From CAMYMQ01 sp963730305 (GTDB lineage: Bacteria; Pseudomonadota; Alphaproteobacteria; Bin65), in contig CAVSRB010000003.1 in the NCBI GenBank assembly GCA_963730305.1, positions 186,001 through 250,000 on the forward strand: a stretch of DNA of 64,000 nt, written 5' to 3'. Numbering within the stretch: the stretch's first letter is position 1; every line of letters starts with the position of its first letter. The position numbers were made by a program, and so were the translations under genes. Below are positions 33,408 to 46,081 of the stretch, one piece after another. Below the pieces are notes generated by a model. The model saw only the letters and a list, made by a program, of their open reading frames with translations. It was not told the origin of the DNA and did not search any database.

Positions 33408-33824
33408 TCAGAGCAGGCCCAGCTCGCGCAGCTCCGAGGCCATCTCGGGCGGCGGCTCTTCCTCGGCTTCGCCGTGGGCGGCGTCGGCCGGAGCGTCGGC
33501 GGGCTCCAGGTAGCGCCAGCCCTGGTGCGGCCGGCGCGGCTGCATCGCGGTCGGCACCAGCACCGGATCCAGCACCAGGTGGCAGTGGGCGCCGCGCGCC
33601 TCGTTGGTCTGCCGCTCGATGCCGACGATGCGCTGGCGGACCCGGACGAAGCCCTTGATGATCCAGTAGATCGAGCCGCCGGCCAGCACCTCCTCGGCGC
33701 GGCGCGGGGTGTTGCGGGTCTTGTGGTAGAGCTCGCCCTCGTTGGCGAGACGGCGGGCCTGGAAACGCGCGAGCTGGTCGATCGAATCGACGCCGACGCA
33801 GAGCTTGAGCAGGTGAACGGGCAT
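33408..33824 (-). CDS. DUF1489 family protein
   Basis: A 138-residue conserved alphaproteobacterial protein of unknown function. The family opening Pro-Val-His-Leu-Leu-Lys-Leu-Cys-Val-Gly-Val-Asp-Ser is present, as are the later Thr-Arg-Asn-Thr-Pro-Arg-Arg and Gly-Ser-Ile-Tyr-Trp-Ile-Ile-Lys-Gly. No signal or membrane segment. It lies between the SLC13 gene (33 bases) and putA (55 bases) on the same strand; co-transcription is likely but says little about its role. Confidence 0.82.
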   Translation of the reverse strand: MPVHLLKLCVGVDSIDQLARFQARRLANEGELYHKTRNTPRRAEEVLAGGSIYWIIKGFVRVRQRIVGIERQTNEARGAHCHLVLDPVLVPTAMQPRRPHQGWRYLEPADAPADAAHGEAEEEPPPEMASELRELGLL

Positions 33825-33857
33825 GGCTCCCAGCCTACCAACCGGCGGGCCGCGCCG

Positions 33858-35237
33858 CTATCCGAACAGACCGAGAATTTCCCACCACAGGAAGTTGAGC
33901 GGCGCCAGGATCAGCAGGTAGAGCGCCGCCGAGGCCGCCATCACCTTGGCGCCGGTGAACAGCGACATCCCCGCCATGCGCACGCCGATCAGGGTCGGCG
34001 AGGTCTGGTACGGGAACCAGATGTTCGAATAGGCGGCGACGTAGGTCATCAGCACCGCGAACACCGGCATCCCGCCCGCCTCGGCGATCTTGCCGGCGAG
34101 CGGGGTGATGATCGTGGTCGCGCCGAGCTGGCCGGTGACCAGGCCGAGCACGTTGGAGAAGATGAAGATCAGGGCGTAGTTGAGCGCGTGGGCCCCCGCC
34201 GTGAACGGCTCGACGGTGAGGATGCCCTTGCCGAGCAGGTCGCCGACCCCGCTCCACGAGATCACCTTGCCGATGCCCATCAAGCCGGCGGTGAAGAAGA
34301 CCGGGCCGAAGGCGATGTCGCGGTCGAAGGCGCCGCGTTCGAGCACGCCGACGCCGGGCATGAGCGTCAGGATGCCGGCTGCCAGCCCGACCCAGCCGGG
34401 GTCGAGCCCGTGCAGCGAATCGGTCGCCCACACCAACAGGGCCCCGCCCAGGATCATCGCCATGCGCAGCTCGGCCGTGCTCCACGGCTGGCGCGCCTCG
34501 AAAGTCGCCTTGGCGCGTGGCGGCTGGCGGAACAGCTTCCAGCAGACGGCGTAGATCAGCACCGCCTTGAGGATGCCGTTGACCGGCATCTGGTAGAGCA
34601 GCCAGCCGGCATAGGTGAAGTGGATGCCGAACGTGTTCTGGCTGGTGCCGACCAGGATCATGTTGGCGACGTTGGACGGCAGGATGCCGCCCGAGGTCGC
34701 GAAGCTGGCCATGATCACCGCGGCGATGATCCCCGCTCGGCCCTTGCTGCCGGCGTCGTAGCCGAGCTCGTCGGACAGGATCGCGGCCAACGGCACCAGG
34801 ATCAGGACGCGGCCCATCACCGAGGGCATCAGGATCATCAGCGCGAAGCTCGCGGTCATCGCCGCGGCCAGGATGCGGCCATAGGAATCGCCGGAATAGC
34901 GGATCAGCGACCGGGCGATGCGCGAGCCCAGGCCGGTCTTCTGCACCCCGGCAGCGATGAACAGGCCGCCGAAGACCAGCCACAGCGCCGACGACGTGAA
35001 ACCGGTGAAGACGACGCTGGCCGGCGCGACGTGGAGCAGCACGGCGAGCGCGAAGAAGCCGAGCGCGGTCAGGTGCTCGGGCACCACGCCGGTGGCGATG
35101 AAGGCGATCGCGACCAGGCACAGGCCGCCCGCGTGCAGCGGCGTGCCGCCGACCCCGGCGGGCGGGAACAGGTTCAGGAGTGCGGCGACGAGGATCGCGG
35201 TGCCGACGATCCCCCAGCGGACCCGAATGCTCGTCAC
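33858..35237 (-). CDS. SLC13-family permease
   Basis: A 459-residue inner-membrane carrier with about 11-12 hydrophobic segments, of the divalent anion:sodium symporter type (dicarboxylate or sulfate). The conserved region Ala-Ser-Phe-Ala-Thr-Ser-Gly-Gly-Ile-Leu-Pro-Ser-Asn-Val-Ala-Asn fits the family's first substrate-binding Ser-Asn-Thr-like hairpin, and Thr-Gly-Gln-Leu-Gly-Ala-Thr-Thr fits the second. GTG 35237 overlaps the HMG-CoA lyase stop by four bases (GTGA), so it is translationally coupled to leucine catabolism. An organic anion from that pathway may be its substrate; this is inference. Confidence 0.82.
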   Translation of the reverse strand: MTSIRVRWGIVGTAILVAALLNLFPPAGVGGTPLHAGGLCLVAIAFIATGVVPEHLTALGFFALAVLLHVAPASVVFTGFTSSALWLVFGGLFIAAGVQKTGLGSRIARSLIRYSGDSYGRILAAAMTASFALMILMPSVMGRVLILVPLAAILSDELGYDAGSKGRAGIIAAVIMASFATSGGILPSNVANMILVGTSQNTFGIHFTYAGWLLYQMPVNGILKAVLIYAVCWKLFRQPPRAKATFEARQPWSTAELRMAMILGGALLVWATDSLHGLDPGWVGLAAGILTLMPGVGVLERGAFDRDIAFGPVFFTAGLMGIGKVISWSGVGDLLGKGILTVEPFTAGAHALNYALIFIFSNVLGLVTGQLGATTIITPLAGKIAEAGGMPVFAVLMTYVAAYSNIWFPYQTSPTLIGVRMAGMSLFTGAKVMAASAALYLLILAPLNFLWWEILGLFG

Positions 35238-36154
35238 GCGGCGATCTTGCTCGCCAGCGCCTGGGCCACCCGCGACGCCGGCGGGCGCCCGAGATAGTCG
35301 CAGATGAAGCGGCCGGCCTCGGCCACCTTGTCGAGGTCGACGCCGGTGCGCACACCGAGGCCGTGGAGCATGTAGAGCAGATCCTCGGTGGCGAGGTTGC
35401 CCGCCGCGCCCGGCGCGTAGGGGCAGCCGCCCAGCCCGGCGACCGAGGCGTCGGCGACGGTCACGCCCCGTTCGAGGCAGACCAGGGTGTTGGCCAGCGC
35501 CTGGCCGTAGGTGTCGTGGAAGTGGACGCCGAGCTTACCGACCGGCACCGCCTCGGCGACCCGGTCGATCATCCGCCGCGCCTTCTCCGGCGTGCCGACG
35601 CCGATGGTGTCGCCGAGCGAGATGCCGTCGCAGCCCATCTCGACCAGCTCGGCGGACAGGTCGGCGACCCGGCCCGGGTCGATCTCGCCCTCGTAGGGGC
35701 AGCCGAGCACGCAGGAGAGATAGCCGCGCACGGCGACATCCGCCTCGGCGGCGGCGATGCAGACCGGACGGAACCGGTCCAGGCTCTCGGCGATCGAGCA
35801 GTTGGTGTTCTTCTGCGAGAAGCTCTCGGAGACCGCGGCGAAGATGCTGACCTCGTTCGCGCCCGCGGCGAGCGCCCGCTCGAAGCCCTTCAGGTTGGGC
35901 ACGAGCACCGGGTAGCTGGTGCCGGGCCGTTTGGCGATCTGCTCGAACACCTCGGCCGAATCGGCCATCTGCGGGACCCACTTGGGCGAGACGAAGGCCC
36001 CCGCCTCGACCGCCGGCAGCCCGGCGTCGGCGAGCCGCTCGATCAGCTCGACCTTGACGTTGGTCGAGACCGCCTTGGCCTCGTTCTGCAGCCCGTCGCG
36101 CGGGCCGACCTCGACGACCTTGACGGTGTCCGGGACGCTGTCGCGGGATGCCAT
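35234..36154 (-). CDS. mvaB: Hydroxymethylglutaryl-CoA lyase
   Basis: Last step of leucine degradation: cleaves HMG-CoA to acetoacetate and acetyl-CoA. The product is a 306-residue TIM barrel. The start region Val-Glu-Val-Gly-Pro-Arg-Asp-Gly-Leu-Gln-Asn-Glu has the catalytic Arg and metal Asp; His-Phe-His-Asp-Thr supplies metal ligands; Gly-Leu-Gly-Gly-Cys-Pro-Tyr-Ala contains the catalytic Cys. It follows mccA by 4 bases. Confidence 0.95.
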   Translation of the reverse strand: MASRDSVPDTVKVVEVGPRDGLQNEAKAVSTNVKVELIERLADAGLPAVEAGAFVSPKWVPQMADSAEVFEQIAKRPGTSYPVLVPNLKGFERALAAGANEVSIFAAVSESFSQKNTNCSIAESLDRFRPVCIAAAEADVAVRGYLSCVLGCPYEGEIDPGRVADLSAELVEMGCDGISLGDTIGVGTPEKARRMIDRVAEAVPVGKLGVHFHDTYGQALANTLVCLERGVTVADASVAGLGGCPYAPGAAGNLATEDLLYMLHGLGVRTGVDLDKVAEAGRFICDYLGRPPASRVAQALASKIAA

Positions 36155-36158
36155 CGCC

Positions 36159-38166
<2,008 letters not shown>

Positions 38167-38187
38167 CAGGCGCGGGTTCTCCTGCCG

Positions 38188-39105
38188 CTAGTCATGGTGC
38201 TGGCGCCGATGCTCGCGGGCATAGTTGACGATCTGGTGGAAGCCGAACAGCAGCAACAGCACGCCGCAGATGATCTGGAAGGCGACGATCACGCGCACCA
38301 CGTCGGTCGCCGGCACGATCTCGCCATAGCCGACCGTGCTGAGGGTGACGATCGAGAAGAACAGGCTGTCGCTGAACGATATCTCGTGCGGGTGGCTGTG
38401 GATCAGGAATTGGGCCGACACCGAATATCGGTCGATGATCCGGTAGACCGCGGCGAACACGATGATGATCAGCGAGTAGAAGGTGAAGAAGGCGAAGGCC
38501 GGGATCACCAGCTCGCGCGCGCTCTCGAAGAACTGCTCGAACAGCAGGCCCGAATCGATCAGGAAGGTCGCGATCATGCCGCTGACCACGAAGATGATCG
38601 CGCCGATCGCGGTCATCAGGCCGATCAGCAGCACGTCGATGGTGTTGTGGCCGAACGCGCCCAGCGGAATGACGAAGGTCGCGGCGCCGATCAGGATCAT
38701 CGGCACCAGCCAGACCAGCAGACGGCCGAAATGGCGCTCCTCGCGCAGGGTCGGCGTCTCGACGATGCGCCGGATGCGGTCGCGCCGCCACCAGACGCCG
38801 CCCAGGAAGGCGACGATCGGGATCGCGAAGCCTGGGAACACCGCCCACCGGTCCAGGCCGCCGAAGTTGGCTTCGAGCAGGAAGACGTAGAGGCAGGCGT
38901 AGACGGCGATGAAGTTGGCCAGCGCGATGGCGAAAAAGCGGCTGCCGGGGAACACCCAGTGGATCGCCCCGACCGCGGCCAGGATGATCACGACCTGGAC
39001 GACGACGAAGATGAAATAGGAATTTGTGATCGCGAACGCGACCAGCGACACCAGGAAGCCGGTGAAGAGCTCCGCGCCCAGCCATCGTCGGTCGATCCGC
39101 GCCAT
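38188..39105 (-). CDS. Potassium channel-type membrane protein
   Basis: A 305-residue membrane protein. Four hydrophobic segments lie in the first 110 residues, then further segments, and a C-terminal TM-pore-TM unit with the K+ selectivity filter Thr-Leu-Ser-Thr-Val-Gly-Tyr-Gly-Glu (about residue 262). The tail is short and His/Arg-rich, with no RCK or cyclic-nucleotide domain, so gating is unknown. It sits inside the leucine-catabolic gene run, between mccA (22 bases) and the enoyl-CoA hydratase (15 bases), an unusual place for an ion channel. Confidence 0.82.
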   Translation of the reverse strand: MARIDRRWLGAELFTGFLVSLVAFAITNSYFIFVVVQVVIILAAVGAIHWVFPGSRFFAIALANFIAVYACLYVFLLEANFGGLDRWAVFPGFAIPIVAFLGGVWWRRDRIRRIVETPTLREERHFGRLLVWLVPMILIGAATFVIPLGAFGHNTIDVLLIGLMTAIGAIIFVVSGMIATFLIDSGLLFEQFFESARELVIPAFAFFTFYSLIIIVFAAVYRIIDRYSVSAQFLIHSHPHEISFSDSLFFSIVTLSTVGYGEIVPATDVVRVIVAFQIICGVLLLLFGFHQIVNYAREHRRQHHD

Positions 39106-39119
39106 CGCGACCGTCCCGG

Positions 39120-39915
39120 CTACTTCGCCTGCCAGGCCGGCGGGCGCTTGTCGAGGAAGGCCTGCGCCCCCTCCTTGCCCTCCGGCGTGGCGCGCACCTC
39201 GGCGATGCGGCGCGCGGTCCACTCGATCAATTCCTCGGTCACCGGCCGGTTGGCGACCTCGAAGACCAGCTCCTTCGACGCCGCCTGCGCGGCCGGCCCG
39301 CCCATCAGCAGCAGGTCGACGAAGCCGTCGACGGCGGCGTCGAGCGCGTCGGCCGCGACGACCTTGTGGACCAGCCCGACGTCCTTTGCTTCCGCGGCCT
39401 CGAAGATCTCGGCGGTGACGAAGTAGCGGCGCGCGTTGCTCACCCCCATCTTGGCGACGACGTAAGGGCTGATCGTCGCCGGGGCGAGGCCGAGCCGGAC
39501 CTCGGACAGGGACAGCTTGGCGCCCTCGGCCGCCACGGCGATGTCGCAGCAGGAGACCAGCCCGACCCCGCCGCCGAAGGCCGCGCCGTTGACCCGGGCG
39601 ATGGTCGGCTTGGGCACCGAATTGACGGTGTGGAGCAGCTTGCCCAGGGTCCGCGCGTCGGCGAAGTTCTCGTCGAAGCCGTATTCGGCGGTCCGGCGCA
39701 TCCAGTTGAGGTCGCCGCCCGCGCAGAAGGCCTTGCCCGCGCCGGTGACGACGATGCAGCGCACGTCCTTCGCCTGGCCCAGCGCGGCCATGGCGTCGGT
39801 CAGCTTGGCGATCAAGCGTCTCGTTGAGCGCGTTGCGGACGTCCGGCCGGTTCAGCATCACTCGCGCGACCCCGCGGCCGTCGATCTCGACCAGGACAAC
39901 GTCTTCTTCGGTCAT
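39120..39915 (-). CDS. liuC: Enoyl-CoA hydratase, probably methylglutaconyl-CoA hydratase (one frameshift)
   Basis: Crotonase-fold enzyme, 264 residues when corrected. It has Ala-Gly-Gly-Asp-Leu-Asn-Trp-Met (oxyanion hole) and Asn-Gly-Ala-Ala-Phe-Gly-Gly-Gly-Val-Gly with the second oxyanion and Leu-Ser-Glu-Val-Arg-Leu-Gly catalytic loop. The frame changes at 39814-39815 (CTTGA where CTGA is expected); removing one base gives Asn-Glu-Thr-Leu-Ile-Ala-Lys-Leu-Thr-Asp. Position between mccB and mccA implies the 3-methylglutaconyl-CoA to HMG-CoA step. Confidence 0.87.
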
Positions 39916-39947
39916 GCTCCCCCGCTCTCTTTTTCCATCCGGAGCCG

Positions 39948-41555
<1,608 letters not shown>

Positions 41556-41628
41556 CCGGCCTGCCCCGTTGCTGCTCGACCCATGCTGACGGACGGTTTT
41601 AGGGCAACACCCACGGCGGCGGAAGGCG

Positions 41629-42705
41629 TCACGCAGCGACCGCGTCGGACGGCGGGGCCGCGACCGCCGGCGGATGGGCGGCCCGGACGGCGGCGACACG
41701 CTTGTCCATCACCCGGCGCCACAGCGGCGGCACCAGCGCCATGAGATAACAGCCGGCATAGCCCATCGGCAGTTGCGGCGCGCTCGCCTCGTTGTAGAGG
41801 TCGGGATAGGGCAGATGGGCGTCCATGTGGTGCGCCGAGTGGCGACCCAGCTTGAACAGGCCGTAGTCGGTGGCGAAATGGGCGCTGTTCCAGGAATGCT
41901 GCGGCCCCTGGCGCTCGAACCGGCCGGGCGCCGTCTCGCGCCGGACGAGGCCGTAATGTTCCGTATAGTTGATGATTTCCAGGGCGTTGAGCGCCAGGTA
42001 GCTCTGCACCACGAACACGCCCCAGCCGAGCCAGCCGAACACCAGGCCGACCGCGACGTTCACCGCCGCCATCATGACCAGGTACTGGATCATGCGGTTG
42101 CGCGGCCCGATCGGCGCGTGGCCGCGGCGGCGCAGGCGCCCGGTCTCGACCCGCCAGGCGCTGAGATACTGGCCGGCGATGCTGCGCGGGATGAAGGTGT
42201 AGATGTTCTCGCCCAGCCGCGCGGTCGCCGGATCGCGCGGGGTGCCGACGTTCTTGTGGTGGTTGTAGACGTGCTCGATGCGGAAGTGCGGGTTGTTGAC
42301 CAAGAGCAGCAGGCCGACCCCCACCCCGCGCAGCCAGCCCTCGCGCCGATGGACCAGCTCGTGCGCCGCGACCATCGCGAGCGAGCCGCCCGACAGGCCG
42401 ACCAGCAGGGTGATCGCGGCGGTCTCGAACCAGGTCACGTCGGTGAAGCAGATCCGGTAGAGCCCGTAGGTCAGGGTGATGAACTGGACCGGCAGGGCGA
42501 GCGCGACCAGGGTCACGAAATAGGGCGAATCGCGGCTCGGCCCCTTGTGGCGCGGGCCGATCGGGTTGGGCAGGATCGCCTCCAGCACGGCGTTGCCGAC
42601 GAACACCCAGGCGACGAAGACCAGCGGCCAGAAACCGCCGGCATAGATCGTCGTCAGCCCGATCAGGGCCAGGAAATAGGGGTAAAGGTGTAGGACCGCG
42701 GTCAT
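41629..42705 (-). CDS. Alkane 1-monooxygenase family (AlkB-like)
   Basis: A 358-residue integral membrane di-iron hydroxylase. The eight-histidine signature is complete: His-Glu-Leu-Val-His, then Glu-His-Val-Tyr-Asn-His-His-Lys, and Gly-Arg-His-Ser-Ala-His-His; the Asn-Tyr-Thr-Glu-His-Tyr-Gly-Leu box is specific to AlkB-type enzymes. About five hydrophobic segments. ATG 42705 is chosen for the family-like N-terminus. No rubredoxin gene is adjacent, so its electron donor is encoded elsewhere. The substrate may be an alkane, fatty acid or other alkyl chain. Confidence 0.88.
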   Translation of the reverse strand: MTAVLHLYPYFLALIGLTTIYAGGFWPLVFVAWVFVGNAVLEAILPNPIGPRHKGPSRDSPYFVTLVALALPVQFITLTYGLYRICFTDVTWFETAAITLLVGLSGGSLAMVAAHELVHRREGWLRGVGVGLLLLVNNPHFRIEHVYNHHKNVGTPRDPATARLGENIYTFIPRSIAGQYLSAWRVETGRLRRRGHAPIGPRNRMIQYLVMMAAVNVAVGLVFGWLGWGVFVVQSYLALNALEIINYTEHYGLVRRETAPGRFERQGPQHSWNSAHFATDYGLFKLGRHSAHHMDAHLPYPDLYNEASAPQLPMGYAGCYLMALVPPLWRRVMDKRVAAVRAAHPPAVAAPPSDAVAA

Positions 42706-42814
42706 CCGTTGCGCCGGGACTGTCGGTGATCCGTCATCGTAGCGCAATGCGGCGGCCGGGGGCAAAGCCCGCGGGCCTTGGCTCGCCGGCCTTGGCTCCA
42801 GCCGCGATCCGGGC

Positions 42815-44023
42815 TCAGGCGGGCTTGACCTGCCGGTACCGGAAGCTGAGCCAGCCGATCAGGCCGAGCACGGCCACGATCAGCGGCAGCACGGCCAGAT
42901 TGACCGTGGTCCAGCCGGTGGCGCCGTTGGCGGTGAGCACCTTGCCCGAGGTGAAGGTCGCCGCGCCGACCACGATGAAGATCAGGAACTCGTTGAGCGC
43001 CTGGGTCTTGGCCCGCTCCGCCGGGGTGTAGGTCTCGGTCAGCAGCGTGGTCGCGCCGGTGTAGAGGAAGTTCCAGCCGACCCCGAGCAGGCACAGCGCC
43101 GCCCAGAAGTTGTTGAAGTCCTGGCCCGACGCCGCAATGACCACGCAGGCGACGTTGGCGACCACGCCGGCGGTCATCACCGGCAGGGTGCCGAACCACT
43201 TGATCAGGTGGCCGGTGAAGAAGGCCGGCACGTACATGCCCAGCACGTGCCACTGGATGACGTGGGTCGCGTCGCTGAACGACAGGCCGCACATCTGCAT
43301 CGCCAGCGGCGTCACCGACATCAGCATGACCATGACGCTGTAGGCGATGATCCCGCCGATCACGGCGATGATGAACTTCGGCTGGCGAGCGATCTCCATC
43401 AGCGGCCGCCCGCCCTTGAGGTGGACCGCCGTGGGCTTGGGAAAGCCGACCATGCACAGGATCGTCATGACCACGAACTGGAGCACGACGATCGACGCGA
43501 AGGAGCCGGCGAAGAACAGCGGCGCCAGCATGTCCTTGGAATAGCGCGCCAGGGTCGGGCCGAAGATCGCCGCCGCGATGCCGCCGGCGAGGACCAGCGA
43601 GATCGCCCGGCTCTTGTAGGTGTCGGGCACCAGCTCGGCGGCGGCAAAGCGGTAGTACCAGGAAAAGGCCGCCGCCCCGCCGATCAGGATACAGGCGACG
43701 CAATAGAGCCAGAACAGGTTGAGATAGATCGCCGCAAAGGCGGTGACCGCGCCCGACGTCATCAGGAAGGCGGCGAACAGGAAGCCGTTGCGCCGGCCGA
43801 CCCGGTTCATCAGGAACGACGCCGGCACCGTGGTCAGGGCGGTGGCGATGAACTGGAGGGCGACCGGCAGGGCCGCCAGCGACTTGTCCTCGGCGAGCAT
43901 GTTGCCGACCAGCGCGGTGACGCTGACGACGAGCATCATCGAGGTGGTGACCAGGGCCCAGCTCGTCGACAGCAACGCCAACTTGCGCTTGAAATTGGGG
44001 AACTGGGCGGCGTCTTCGCTCAT
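42815..44023 (-). CDS. MFS transporter
   Basis: A 402-residue major facilitator carrier with 12 predicted hydrophobic segments. The loop 2-3 motif is Leu-Met-Asn-Arg-Val-Gly-Arg-Arg-Asn-Gly, a reduced version of the MFS signature. The substrate is unknown. Its own upstream gap of 115 bases faces the DUF3291 gene's stop, so it may have a separate promoter. Confidence 0.83.
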   Translation of the reverse strand: MSEDAAQFPNFKRKLALLSTSWALVTTSMMLVVSVTALVGNMLAEDKSLAALPVALQFIATALTTVPASFLMNRVGRRNGFLFAAFLMTSGAVTAFAAIYLNLFWLYCVACILIGGAAAFSWYYRFAAAELVPDTYKSRAISLVLAGGIAAAIFGPTLARYSKDMLAPLFFAGSFASIVVLQFVVMTILCMVGFPKPTAVHLKGGRPLMEIARQPKFIIAVIGGIIAYSVMVMLMSVTPLAMQMCGLSFSDATHVIQWHVLGMYVPAFFTGHLIKWFGTLPVMTAGVVANVACVVIAASGQDFNNFWAALCLLGVGWNFLYTGATTLLTETYTPAERAKTQALNEFLIFIVVGAATFTSGKVLTANGATGWTTVNLAVLPLIVAVLGLIGWLSFRYRQVKPA

Positions 44024-44138
44024 GATTCCTGGTGATTAGCACATTCGAGAATACGCATATAAGCGCAACCGCCCGGTGCGCCCCGGATTGCAGCCATGCG
44101 CTGGGGGCAAGGCCTGCGGCGGGCCGCCGGTCAGCCGA

Positions 44139-44645
44139 TCACGACCAGCCGACGCAGTAGGGGTCGGGCTCCATGTCGGTGGCCGGCCCGGCGCCGTCGG
44201 GCGGCGGGAACTTCTGCTTGAAGGTGAAGGCCGCCGCCGACGGCCCCTCGCGCCGCAGCCGCTCCAGCCGCGCCAGTCCCTCCTCCGGGGTCGGCTCGTG
44301 CCCGGCGGGGACCCACCACAGCACCTGATAGGCCTCGTCGGGCTTCTCGAACCAGTCGCGCCGGCCGGCCATCACCTTGGCGTGCATCGTGCGGTAGACG
44401 AAGTCGAACAGCGCCTCGGCCGTTTCCCACACCGACATGTTGATGATGAACAGCGGGTTCTCGGTCGTCTTGATGTCGGTGGCGTTGCCGCTGTCGCTCT
44501 GCAGCCGCCAGACGAAGCCGGGGGCGGTATCGGCCAGCGCGTTGACGTCGTCGAGCCGGTCGACGAAGCCCTGGATGCGCGGGTCGTCGAGCGGGAAGCG
44601 CGCGGTGCCGACGTTCATCTGGGCCAGGTGCCAGGCGTGGGTCAT
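44139..44645 (-). CDS. DUF3291 family protein
   Basis: A 168-residue soluble protein with the family opening (His-Leu-Ala-Gln-Met-Asn-Val-Gly) and Trp-Glu-Thr-Ala-Glu-Ala-Leu-Phe-Asp-Phe-Val-Tyr followed by Arg-Arg-Asp-Trp-Phe. The fold is a dimeric alpha/beta barrel related to antibiotic monooxygenases, but no activity is established. ATG 44645 has the expected N-terminus. It follows the SDR genes on the same strand by 31 bases. Confidence 0.78.
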   Translation of the reverse strand: MTHAWHLAQMNVGTARFPLDDPRIQGFVDRLDDVNALADTAPGFVWRLQSDSGNATDIKTTENPLFIINMSVWETAEALFDFVYRTMHAKVMAGRRDWFEKPDEAYQVLWWVPAGHEPTPEEGLARLERLRREGPSAAAFTFKQKFPPPDGAGPATDMEPDPYCVGWS

Positions 44646-44676
44646 GGTGCGATCCTCTTCGGTGGTCCGGCCCGGT

Positions 44677-45360
44677 CTACCACGGCAGCTCGGTCCCGTC
44701 ATAGTTGAGGAAATGGCCGGTGTGGTGCGGCTCGAGCCGGTCGAACAGCGCCTTGAGCGCCGCGACGCTGTCGGCCGGGCTGATCGTCGCCCGGGCGCCG
44801 CCCATGTCGGTCCGCGCCCAGCCGGGATGGACCGCGACGCAGATCACCCCGCGCGGCAGCAGGTCGAGCGCCAGCGACCGGATCGCGGCGTTGAGCGCCG
44901 CCTTGGTCGAGCGGTAGCGGTAGCGGCCGCCGGCGATGTTCGAGGTGATCGAGCCGGCGCGGCTGGACATGAAGGCGATGGTCTTGCCGTCCGACGCCGC
45001 GACGTTGTCGGCGAGCGCCGCGGACACGCGCAGCGGCGCGATCGTGTTGACGGCGAAGTCCTGGAGCCAGCCGTCGTAGTCGATGTCGCCGAGCTCGCTG
45101 CGCGCGGTCGAGTTGATGCCGGCGTTGTTGACCAGCAAGTCGATCGCCACGCCGTCGAGCGCCGCCGCGACGGCGCGGACCTGGTCCGGGTCGGCGATGT
45201 CGAGCCGGTGGACCTCGACCGCGCCGGGCACGGCGAGCAGGTCGGTGGCCGCGGCCGGGTCGCGGGCGGTGGCGTGGACGGTCCAGCCCGCGTCGGCATA
45301 CTGCCGCGCCAGTTCGAGGCCGAGGCCCCGGTTGGCGCCGGTCACGAGCAGGGTCGGCAT
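44677..45360 (-). CDS. SDR family oxidoreductase, copy 1
   Basis: A 227-residue short-chain dehydrogenase. Nucleotide-binding Thr-Gly-Ala-Asn-Arg-Gly-Leu-Gly at residue 7, Asn-Asn-Ala-Gly in the middle, catalytic Ser in Met-Ser-Ser-Arg-Ala-Gly-Ser, and Tyr-Arg-Ser-Thr-Lys. Closely related to the next gene (similar length, ending in Tyr-(Asp/Gln)-Gly-xx-(Leu/Ile)-Pro-Trp), so the two arose by tandem duplication. The substrate is unknown; the C-factor-like subgroup is a possibility. Confidence 0.87.
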   Translation of the reverse strand: MPTLLVTGANRGLGLELARQYADAGWTVHATARDPAAATDLLAVPGAVEVHRLDIADPDQVRAVAAALDGVAIDLLVNNAGINSTARSELGDIDYDGWLQDFAVNTIAPLRVSAALADNVAASDGKTIAFMSSRAGSITSNIAGGRYRYRSTKAALNAAIRSLALDLLPRGVICVAVHPGWARTDMGGARATISPADSVAALKALFDRLEPHHTGHFLNYDGTELPW

Positions 45361-45397
45361 CGGCGCCCCCTGTCCAAGCCCGTCGAATTGCCCGCCC

Positions 45398-46078
45398 CTA
45401 CCATGGGATCGGCTCGCCCTGATAATCGAAGAAACGGCCGGAGTTGGCGGGGCCCAGCCCATCGACCAGCTTCAATATCCCGGCGACGCTTTCCTGCGGG
45501 GTCACCGGGGCGCTCGCCCCGCCCATGTCGGTGCTGACCCAGCCGGGGTGGACCATGACGATGGTCAGGCCCCGGCCGTCGAGGTCGAGCGCGATGTTGT
45601 GCATCGCCGCGTTGAGCGCCGCCTTGGACGACCGGTAGATATAGGAGCCGCCACCCGAGGCCCCGATCGAGCCCATCCGGCTGGTGATGTTGACGACCAG
45701 CTTGCGCCCGCCCGCCTCCAGGTTGGGCAGCAGCGCGCCGAGCACCCGCACCGGCGACAGGGCGTTGACCCGCAGCACCTCGACCCAGGCGCCGAAGTCC
45801 ATGTCGTCGAGGGTCTGCCCGCGCGGCCCGATGACCCCGGCGTTGTTGATCAGGATGTCGACCGGCGCGCCGCCCAGGCCGTCGGCGAAGTCGCGCACCT
45901 GGGAATCGCTGGTCACGTCGACCGGGTGGACCGTGACGTCGCCGTCGAGCGCCTTCAGCTCCGTGGCCCGGTCCGGATCGCGCACGGCGGCGTGGACCTG
46001 CCAGCGGTCGGCGGCGAAGCGGCGGGCGAATTCGAGCCCGATGCCGCGATTGGCCCCGGTGATGACGACCGTCGGCAT
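45398..46078 (-). CDS. SDR family oxidoreductase, copy 2
   Basis: A 226-residue short-chain dehydrogenase with Thr-Gly-Ala-Asn-Arg-Gly-Ile-Gly, Asn-Asn-Ala-Gly, Ser-Arg-Met-Gly-Ser and Tyr-Arg-Ser-Ser-Lys. It is a paralogue of the gene 37 bases downstream and follows the RidA gene by 3 bases, so the three are probably co-transcribed. Confidence 0.88.
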   Translation of the reverse strand: MPTVVITGANRGIGLEFARRFAADRWQVHAAVRDPDRATELKALDGDVTVHPVDVTSDSQVRDFADGLGGAPVDILINNAGVIGPRGQTLDDMDFGAWVEVLRVNALSPVRVLGALLPNLEAGGRKLVVNITSRMGSIGASGGGSYIYRSSKAALNAAMHNIALDLDGRGLTIVMVHPGWVSTDMGGASAPVTPQESVAGILKLVDGLGPANSGRFFDYQGEPIPW

Positions 46079-46081
46079 GGC

